Part shown: positions 13,201-19,760 of the stretch, piece by piece
Layout: the number at the start of each line of letters is the position of its first letter
Position numbering within the stretch: position 1 is the first letter of the stretch
From: an uncultured Lachnobacterium sp.
Lineage (GTDB): Bacteria; Bacillota; Clostridia; Lachnospirales; Lachnospiraceae
Reading direction: 5' to 3'
NCBI GenBank assembly: GCA_900548765.1
Contig: URLU01000010.1
Location: forward strand, 1 to 22,537
DNA length: 22,537 nucleotides
The notes under the pieces: model-generated
Seen by the model: the letters and a program-made list of their open reading frames with translations, nothing else
What the model was told of the DNA's origin: nothing
The model's database searches: none
Made by a program: the position numbers and the translations under genes

Positions 13201-15467
13201 TGAGAAAAGAAATCTTATTTAATGATAATTATGTATTTGAAAAAGAAGGAAAAAAAGAAAATGTTACTCTTCCACACACATGGAATGCGGTGGACGGACA
13301 GAGCGCATCTGATTATTACAGGGGTGAGTGCACCTATATAAAAGAATTTGTAAAACCGGAGCTTGAGGCGGGAGAAGAACTGTATCTTGAGATAAACGGG
13401 GCAAATTCATCATCTGAGGTGAGTTTAAATGGCAAAGTACTGGCTGCCCATGACGGAGGCTATTCTACCTACCATGTGAACCTGACTGAGGAATTGCAGG
13501 AAAATAATGTACTGCAAATTAAAGTTGATAATTCACCAAATGACCATGTATATCCACAGAAAGCCGACTTTACATTTTACGGCGGATTGTACAGGGATGT
13601 GAAGCTCATTACAGTTCCGGAAAGCCATTTTGACCTTGACTATTATGGAGGAAAAGGCTTTTATGTGACACCTGAAATGAAAGAGGACGGCAGTGCTGAG
13701 GTGAGATTTGACGCATATGTATGCGGTGAGGCAGATGAGGTCAGGGTATCTGTTTGTGGAGAGTCAGACAGGCAGAGCCTGGAGCTTGCCATCCCAACTG
13801 ATGAGGTACAGACCCTTTATGATGATGGTGAGCTTGCCAGAGTCAGACATTTTACAGGAGCAATCACCCTTGATAACCCACACCTGTGGCGGGGCTTAAA
13901 GGATCCTTTCCTTTACACAGCCACAGCGGAGCTTAAGAAAGATGGACAGACAGAAGATAAAGTTACAGCAAAATTCGGATGCAGAAGCTACAGCTTTGAC
14001 CCTGATAAGGGCTTTTTCCTCAATGGAGAGAGCTATCCTTTAAGGGGAGTATCCCGCCATCAGGACAGGCTTGGTGTGGGAAATGCCCTCACAAAAGAGA
14101 TGCACGAGGAGGATATGGAGCTGATACAGTCAGTTGGGGCTAACTCAATCAGGCTTGCCCATTATCAGCATGACCAGTATTTTTACGATTTGTGTGACGA
14201 AAAAGGAATCGTAGTCTGGGCTGAAATCCCATATATCACAGTGCATATGGAGGGGGGACGTGAGAACACAATATCCCAGATGAAAGAGCTGATTGTACAG
14301 AATTATAACCATGCTTCAATTATTTGCTGGGCTGTCTCAAATGAGATTTCCCTGCAGGGTGTGACAGAGGACTTGTTGGAAAATCACAGAATCCTCAATG
14401 ATTTGATTCACAGAATGGATAAGAGCCGTGTGTCTGCAATGGCAAACCTCTTTATGCTTGAGACAGACAGCCCGCTTGTGAGCCTGCCTGATATCAGGGG
14501 CTACAACCTCTACTATGGCTGGTATGTGGGCGAGATGGAGGACAATGACACATTTTTCGACCAGTTCCACAAGGAGCATCCGGACACAGTAATCGGACTC
14601 ACCGAGTATGGCGCAGATTCAGTAATCAGCCTACAGTCACCAAAGCCTGAAAAGGGCGATTACACAGAGAGCTACATGGCACTTTACCATGAGCATATGC
14701 TTGAAATGATTGCGAAAAGACCATATCTGTGGGGCACATATGTATGGAATATGTTTGAGTTTGCGGCAGCAGGACGAGACGAGGCAGGAGACCCCGGGAA
14801 AAATCATAAGGGACTTATCACCTTTGACAGAAAAGAGAAAAAGGATGCCTTTTACATATACAAGGCATGGTGGAGTGACGAAGCCTTTGTACATCTCTGT
14901 GGCAGAAGGTATGCGGACAGAATTGAGCCAATGACAGAGATTAAGGTCTACTCTAACCAGAAAAAAATCGCACTCTATGTAGATGGAAAATTCATCGGTG
15001 AGCAGGAGGGCGAGCATGTTTTTAAGTTTGAAGTGCCAATCAGTGGTGAGCACAGGATAAAGGCGGTCTGCCCTGATAATGAGGCTTTGAGCGATGAGAT
15101 GACAATCAGAAAGGTAGACGAGCCAAATCCGGCATATTTTATGGATGCTGCAAAGGTACGCAACTGGTTTGATGAAAAGACAGAGGATGAGCCAGCAGCA
15201 GGAGAGGATGAGTATCTCTCACTAAACAGCACAATGGCAGAGATTCAGGCAACACCAGAGGGAGCAGCCCTTTTAGAGCAGATGATGAAGCAGATGCAGG
15301 GCTCAGTAGCCGGCGGCATGGGCAAAAATGTCAAAATACCAAAGGCAATGATGGCTATGATTGCCAGACAGCCGCTTAAGAAGCTTTTGGCACAGGGCGG
15401 AATTGATGCTGATGGAGAGCAGGCTAAGATGCTTGCAGCAGCCCTGGGACGGATTCGAAGAAAGTAA
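13200..15467 (+). CDS. Glycoside hydrolase family 2 (beta-galactosidase/beta-glucuronidase-like)
   Basis: A 755-residue enzyme with the GH2 order: sugar-binding jelly roll (about 1-145, with GEELYLEINGANSSSEVSLNG and TFYGGLYRDVKL), immunoglobulin-like domain (about 150-260), then the TIM barrel (about 265-560). The acid/base is Glu382 in WAVSNEIS and the nucleophile is Glu469 in LTEYGAD. The barrel ends with YVWNMFEFAAAGRDEAGDPG and NHKGLITFDRKEKKDAFYIYKAWW, common in beta-galactosidase-type GH2s. NHK also fits the NxK pattern of beta-glucuronidases, so the substrate is left open. An extra Ig-like domain (about 575-650) and a methionine-rich helical tail (672-755) follow. There is no signal peptide, so it is cytoplasmic. 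Confidence 0.9.
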   Translation: MRKEILFNDNYVFEKEGKKENVTLPHTWNAVDGQSASDYYRGECTYIKEFVKPELEAGEELYLEINGANSSSEVSLNGKVLAAHDGGYSTYHVNLTEELQENNVLQIKVDNSPNDHVYPQKADFTFYGGLYRDVKLITVPESHFDLDYYGGKGFYVTPEMKEDGSAEVRFDAYVCGEADEVRVSVCGESDRQSLELAIPTDEVQTLYDDGELARVRHFTGAITLDNPHLWRGLKDPFLYTATAELKKDGQTEDKVTAKFGCRSYSFDPDKGFFLNGESYPLRGVSRHQDRLGVGNALTKEMHEEDMELIQSVGANSIRLAHYQHDQYFYDLCDEKGIVVWAEIPYITVHMEGGRENTISQMKELIVQNYNHASIICWAVSNEISLQGVTEDLLENHRILNDLIHRMDKSRVSAMANLFMLETDSPLVSLPDIRGYNLYYGWYVGEMEDNDTFFDQFHKEHPDTVIGLTEYGADSVISLQSPKPEKGDYTESYMALYHEHMLEMIAKRPYLWGTYVWNMFEFAAAGRDEAGDPGKNHKGLITFDRKEKKDAFYIYKAWWSDEAFVHLCGRRYADRIEPMTEIKVYSNQKKIALYVDGKFIGEQEGEHVFKFEVPISGEHRIKAVCPDNEALSDEMTIRKVDEPNPAYFMDAAKVRNWFDEKTEDEPAAGEDEYLSLNSTMAEIQATPEGAALLEQMMKQMQGSVAGGMGKNVKIPKAMMAMIARQPLKKLLAQGGIDADGEQAKMLAAALGRIRRK

Positions 15468-15472
15468 ATATG

Positions 15473-15502
15473 TACACAGCTTTTCAGGTGGAAGGCTGTG
15501 TA
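15473..15502 (+). terminator. Stem-loop after the GH2 gene
   Basis: A 13-bp stem pairs 15473-15485 with 15490-15502 around an AGGT loop, including two G-U pairs. It starts five bases after the GH2 stop and is followed by TTTGTAT. The T-run is short, so it may reduce rather than fully stop transcription into the GH1 gene, or stabilise the upstream mRNA end. Confidence 0.45.
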
Positions 15503-15504
15503 TT

Positions 15505-15598
15505 TGTATACCAAAGTATGCAATAAAAGCCGCAAGTGGTAGGTTTTATGTATACCAAAGTATGCAATAAAAGCTGCCGGTGGCAGGTTTTATGTATA
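15505..15598. repeat. Tandem 44-bp repeat between GH2 and GH1
   Basis: Unit A (15505-15548) and unit B (15549-15592) are 40/44 identical, and a third partial copy, TGTATA, follows at 15593-15598. Each unit starts TGTATACCAAAGTATGC and has AATAAAAG...GGTTTTA flanking a GC-rich centre. In unit B the centre folds as CTGCC-GGT-GGCAG inside ATAAAA/TTTTAT arms. In unit A the centre is degenerate. The third copy merges into a TATAAT (15595-15600) just upstream of the GH1 ribosome binding site. Function unknown; operators or duplicated RNA hairpins are possible. Confidence 0.75.
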
Positions 15599-15617
15599 AT
15601 CGAAATGAGGTAAATAT

Positions 15618-16931
15618 ATGAGCAGATTTCCAGATAAATTTATGATTGGCGCGTCAACAGCGGCGCATCAGGTAGAGGGCAATAATATACACAGCGATTA
15701 CTGGGCAATGGAGCATTTGAAGCACACCAGCTTCAATGAGCCATCCCTCAATGCAGTTGACCACTATAACAGATATGAAGAAGACATATGTCTTATGGCA
15801 GAGGCAGGGCTTAACACCTATCGTTTTTCAATCGAGTGGGCGCGTATAGAGCCGGAAGAGGGCAGATTTGATGAGGCAGAGATTGAGCATTACAGAAAAG
15901 TCCTTGAATGTTGTAAAAACAACAAAATAGAGCCAGTTGTCACAATGATGCATTTCACATCCCCTGTATGGTTAATTCAAAAAGGTGGATGGGAGAATGA
16001 GGACACAGTAAAGTATTTTGCCAGATACTGTGGATATGTGACAGAAAGGCTGGGAGATTTGATGTCCTATGTAGTCACCATAAATGAAGCAAACATGGGA
16101 CTTCAGGTGGCTGCAATCGCAGAGCGCTATAAGCGGCAGATGATGGCAAAGCGCAAGGAAAATAAGAATAAAAAGGCTGACAGCATGGAGGGAACAGCTC
16201 AGGTGGGCATGAATTTCAATAAAATGCTCAAAAACATGTTCTGGCAGAGATTTGAAAACAAAAAGGTTTTTGGCACCAAGAAGCCGGAAAATTTTGTCAG
16301 TGCGAGAACAGCAGAGGGAGATATTCTCGTAATGCGCGTCCATCAGGCAGCCAAGGCTGCCATGAAAAAGCTTAAGCCGGAGCTTAAGATAGGCTTATCC
16401 CTGTCTCTTCACGATATACAGGCTGTGGATGGTGGCGAAGAAGCTGCAGAGCATGAGTGGGAGGAAGAATTCACACATTATCTGCCTTACATCAAGGATG
16501 ATGACTTTTTTGGACTGCAAAACTATACCAGAAGCCTTATTGGAGCAGACGGAATCTGTCCGGTGCCAAAGGGAGCTGAGACTACCCAGATGGACTATGA
16601 GTTTTATCCGCAGGCATTGGAGCATGTTATCAGGAGAGCACATGAGGAGTTCGCCAAGGCTGGCAGGCAGGATATGCCAATCATGGTTACAGAAAATGGC
16701 ATAGCTACAGAGAATGACAGCAGACGAGTTGCATTTATCGATGAGGCGACAAAGGGAGTGGCTGCATGTATCGCTGACAATATCCCGGTTATAGGCTACT
16801 GCCACTGGTCACTGATGGATAATTTTGAGTGGCAGAAGGGCTTTTCAATGAAGTTTGGACTTATTGCGGTAGACAGAAGCACTATGAAGCGTATACCAAA
16901 GAAGAGTCTTTATTTTCTGGGACAGTTGTAA
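15618..16931 (+). CDS. Glycoside hydrolase family 1 (beta-glucosidase/beta-galactosidase-like)
   Basis: A 437-residue single-domain TIM-barrel enzyme of family GH1. It begins FPDKFMIGASTAAHQVEGNN, the family's first strand, followed by YRFSIEWARIEPEEGRFD. The acid/base is Glu157 in VVTINEAN, where the family usually has NEP, and the nucleophile is Glu359 in IMVTENGIA. YCHWSLMDNFEWQKGFSMKFGL near the C-terminus is the conserved aglycone-side segment. Specificity (glucoside, galactoside, phospho-sugar or aryl glycoside) cannot be decided by eye; the non-PTS transporter argues against a phospho-beta-glucosidase. There is no signal peptide. ATGAGGT lies upstream of the ATG. An insert around residues 165-210 is rich in lysine and asparagine. 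Confidence 0.93.
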   Translation: MSRFPDKFMIGASTAAHQVEGNNIHSDYWAMEHLKHTSFNEPSLNAVDHYNRYEEDICLMAEAGLNTYRFSIEWARIEPEEGRFDEAEIEHYRKVLECCKNNKIEPVVTMMHFTSPVWLIQKGGWENEDTVKYFARYCGYVTERLGDLMSYVVTINEANMGLQVAAIAERYKRQMMAKRKENKNKKADSMEGTAQVGMNFNKMLKNMFWQRFENKKVFGTKKPENFVSARTAEGDILVMRVHQAAKAAMKKLKPELKIGLSLSLHDIQAVDGGEEAAEHEWEEEFTHYLPYIKDDDFFGLQNYTRSLIGADGICPVPKGAETTQMDYEFYPQALEHVIRRAHEEFAKAGRQDMPIMVTENGIATENDSRRVAFIDEATKGVAACIADNIPVIGYCHWSLMDNFEWQKGFSMKFGLIAVDRSTMKRIPKKSLYFLGQL

Positions 16932-16959
16932 TTTTGAAGAATTGAGAGAATGAGAATAT

Positions 16960-18783
16960 ATGAAGTATTATTGTAATCCGGTAAATATTAATTACAGATA
17001 TCAGTTTAACGCAGACCAGAGGAAAAACAGAATCGCCATCTGCCGTGAGGCGGCTGACCCATCCATGATAAGCTTCAAGGGTAGATATTACATATTTGCA
17101 TCAATGACTCTTGGAGTGTGGGTCTCAGATGACCTGGTAAACTGGGAAAATCACAGGCTTCCGGCAGAACTGCCCCTGTATGATTATGCGCCGGATGTGC
17201 GCGTGATGGGAGATTATGTGTATTACTGTGCATCCAAAAAGGGCGAGAAGTGCGACAGATACCGCACAAAGGACATTTTAAACGGACCATATGAAAAGAT
17301 AGAGGGAACCTTTGATTTCTGGGACCCAAACCTCTTTATAGATGATGATGGCAGAGTATATTTCTACTGGGGATGCTCAAATGATACCCCTATCTGGGGA
17401 GTGGAGCTTGACCCAGAGACCATGAATCCAAAGGGCGAGCGAAAAGAGCTTATATCTGCCAATCCTTATAAGTACGGCTATGAGCGAATCGGTGAGGACA
17501 ACAGCAAGCTGCCTCGTTCTGAGGAAGAGGTGGAAGCCTGTTTCAATAATTTTGTAAAATCGCAGGGCACACCTATAGAACAGATTCCAGCCATGTATAT
17601 TCCAATGATTAGGGGCATGTTTACCGACAAGCCATATGTAGAGGGCGCCTGGATGGATAAGCATGATGGCAGATACTATTTGCAGTATGCCTTTGCCGGC
17701 ACCCAGTACAATACCTACGGAGACGGAGTATATGTGTCAGACAAGCCGCTTGGACCATTTACACCAGCAAAAAATAACCCATATTCATATCATCCGGGCG
17801 GATTTATGCCGGGAGCCGGTCATGGCTCTACAATGGAAGATTATAAGGGCAATTTCTGGCATGCAGCCACAATGAGAATCAGTGTCAGCCACGATTTTGA
17901 GCGAAGAGTGGGTATCTGGAAGGCTGCGTATGACGAGGAGGGAGAGTTGTGCTGTAATCAGAGGTATGGAGACTGGCCAATCAGCCTGTCGGACAATAAT
18001 GGGCAGGATATCTGGGCAAATCCGGACTGGATGTTACTTTCATATAATAAGAAAATGACAGCCTCATCCTATACAGATGGCAAAAATCCAGAACTTGCCG
18101 CAAATGAAAACGTCCAGAACTGGTGGCAGGCCGCATCCACAGGCAGGGACGAGTGGCTTATGATGGACTTAGGAAAAGCCATGGATGTCCGTGCTGTTCA
18201 GATTAATTTTGCAGATGATGACATAAGGATTCCGGTTCCCGGCAAAATCAGGGGAACAACTCAGGCGAGATATATAGAGGAAGCTGAGACTGTGACCCAG
18301 TACCTTCTGGAAGGCTCTGTGGATGGTGAGAAATTTTTCGTATTAGAGGACAAGACTCAGGCAGATACAGACCTAAGCCATGATTTTCTGCTATACGAAA
18401 ATGGCATAGAGCTCCGCTATATAAGGATTTCAGATATGAAGGTGCCTTACGACCAGAATCCATGTATCAGTGGACTGAGAGTGTTTGGAAAAGGCAGGGG
18501 AAATCTGCCAGAGCAGGCAGCATATAAGGCTGTAAGAAGCTCTGAGATAGACATGGAGATTGAGATTGAGCCATCGGGTAAAAATGTGTCAGATGGCACT
18601 ACAGGTTATAATATCCTCTGGGGACTAAAGCCGGATAAGCTCTATCACAGCTATCTCACATATGACAGCAAGAAGAGAATCGGAGCTCTTGTGGAAGGTG
18701 AATCCTACTATGTAAGGGTTGATTCCTTTAATGAAAATGGAATTACTGAAGGGCAAATTCAATTTGTAGAAGACTTTAAGTAA
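16960..18783 (+). CDS. GH43 glycosidase with F5/8-type and Fn3-like C-terminal modules
   Basis: A 607-residue protein. Residues 1-350 are a five-bladed beta-propeller of family GH43 (arabinofuranosidase/xylosidase group). The expected acidic triad is visible: Asp33 in AADPSMI, Asp122 in FWDPNLF and Glu228 in VEGAWM. Residues about 355-513 resemble an F5/8 type C (CBM32-like) module, with NWWQAASTGRDEWLMMDLG and LRYIRISDMKVPY. Residues 514-607 look like a fibronectin type III fold. No signal peptide is seen, which is notable for an enzyme carrying carbohydrate-binding modules. The 28-bp gap after GH1 and the same strand place it in the operon. Likely role: removal of arabinose or xylose from the imported glycoside. 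Confidence 0.88.
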   Translation: MKYYCNPVNINYRYQFNADQRKNRIAICREAADPSMISFKGRYYIFASMTLGVWVSDDLVNWENHRLPAELPLYDYAPDVRVMGDYVYYCASKKGEKCDRYRTKDILNGPYEKIEGTFDFWDPNLFIDDDGRVYFYWGCSNDTPIWGVELDPETMNPKGERKELISANPYKYGYERIGEDNSKLPRSEEEVEACFNNFVKSQGTPIEQIPAMYIPMIRGMFTDKPYVEGAWMDKHDGRYYLQYAFAGTQYNTYGDGVYVSDKPLGPFTPAKNNPYSYHPGGFMPGAGHGSTMEDYKGNFWHAATMRISVSHDFERRVGIWKAAYDEEGELCCNQRYGDWPISLSDNNGQDIWANPDWMLLSYNKKMTASSYTDGKNPELAANENVQNWWQAASTGRDEWLMMDLGKAMDVRAVQINFADDDIRIPVPGKIRGTTQARYIEEAETVTQYLLEGSVDGEKFFVLEDKTQADTDLSHDFLLYENGIELRYIRISDMKVPYDQNPCISGLRVFGKGRGNLPEQAAYKAVRSSEIDMEIEIEPSGKNVSDGTTGYNILWGLKPDKLYHSYLTYDSKKRIGALVEGESYYVRVDSFNENGITEGQIQFVEDFK

Positions 18784-18841
18784 TGCACAGGGTCAAAAGA
18801 ACAAACACTGAAACGTAATAAGAAAGACAAGGAGAAAATAC

Positions 18842-19693
18842 ATGGCAATCAAGGCAGTACAACAGATTATGCTTGGAACAGTTACAGGCAGCGAGGCAAA
18901 GGCAATAGAGGCATTACAGGCAATGGTAAAGGCTGGCTACAACGGAATAGAGCTGAACAGCTTTATGGTAAATCCAACTCCATTTATGGTGCGTATGCTT
19001 ACAAAGGCTGCAGGCATGCCGACCGGAAAGGGTGGCAAACTTGACTGGGTTAGGCTGGTAAAGGAAGCAGGGCTCTCTGTTGTAAGCCTCCATAAGGACT
19101 TGGGCGGTATAGAAAGAGACCTTTCTGAGACCGTGAATGAGGTACAGAAATACAATACATCAAACCTTGTAATCACAGGCATGTACCGCTTTGATTATCG
19201 TGATATAAAGCAGGTTGATGACTTGTGCAGGAGACTCAATCAGGCAGGAAAAAGCCTTAAGGCAGAGGGCATAAAGCTCTTGTACCATAACCACAACTAT
19301 GAATTTCAGAAGGTAGATGGCAGGAAAAATGCCTATGAGTATATTCTGGAAAACACAGACCCTGAGTATGTAGGCTTTGAGTTTGACTCTTACTGGCCTA
19401 CAGAGGCTGGGTTATGCGCCCTTGATGTCATGAAAATGCTTGGAGACAGAATGAAGCTCTACCACATTAATGACAGAGGAACTAAGCTCACTAAGCCTAT
19501 GATGACACCTATTTTAAAGTCGGATAGCTGCGAGCTGGGGTATGGAAATATGAATCTTGAGGCTCTCTGCCAGCAGGCTTTGTCTGTGGGTGTGGAAGCT
19601 GTGGTACTGGAGAGTCATAAGAATTGGATTGATAATTCACCGGTCAGGTCTTTTGAGGTGTCGGCGGAATTTATGAATGCGCAAATCAAGTAG
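18842..19693 (+). CDS. Sugar phosphate isomerase/epimerase-like TIM barrel protein
   Basis: A 283-residue protein of the xylose isomerase-like TIM barrel superfamily (PF01261). Landmarks are GYNGIELNSF, LLYHNHNYEF, VGFEFDSYW, MKLYHINDRG and VEAVVLESH, which hold the His, Asp and Glu ligands of a divalent metal site. It probably isomerises or epimerises a sugar or keto-sugar released by the neighbouring glycosidases, but members of this superfamily have many substrates and I cannot name one. AAGGAG at 18829-18834 precedes the ATG. It lies 58 bp after GH43 and 67 bp before GH78, inside the same run of genes. Confidence 0.85.
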   Translation: MAIKAVQQIMLGTVTGSEAKAIEALQAMVKAGYNGIELNSFMVNPTPFMVRMLTKAAGMPTGKGGKLDWVRLVKEAGLSVVSLHKDLGGIERDLSETVNEVQKYNTSNLVITGMYRFDYRDIKQVDDLCRRLNQAGKSLKAEGIKLLYHNHNYEFQKVDGRKNAYEYILENTDPEYVGFEFDSYWPTEAGLCALDVMKMLGDRMKLYHINDRGTKLTKPMMTPILKSDSCELGYGNMNLEALCQQALSVGVEAVVLESHKNWIDNSPVRSFEVSAEFMNAQIK

Positions 19694-19760
19694 CCAGCCC
19701 AGAGTGCAACATCCAAATTACTAGGAAAATATGCATGAAAATTATGTATGAGGTAAAGAT

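Noticed and set aside
14637..15053. 138-codon minus-strand ORF opposite GH2
   Set aside because: It is antisense to catalytic and C-terminal GH2 sequence that is clearly coding on the plus strand.
15505..15598. CRISPR array
   Set aside because: There are only two adjacent near-identical units with no unique spacers and no cas genes.
18842..19693. C-glycoside deglycosidase catalytic subunit
   Set aside because: The fold matches, but the small partner subunit seen in known C-deglycosidase clusters is absent, so this is not called.
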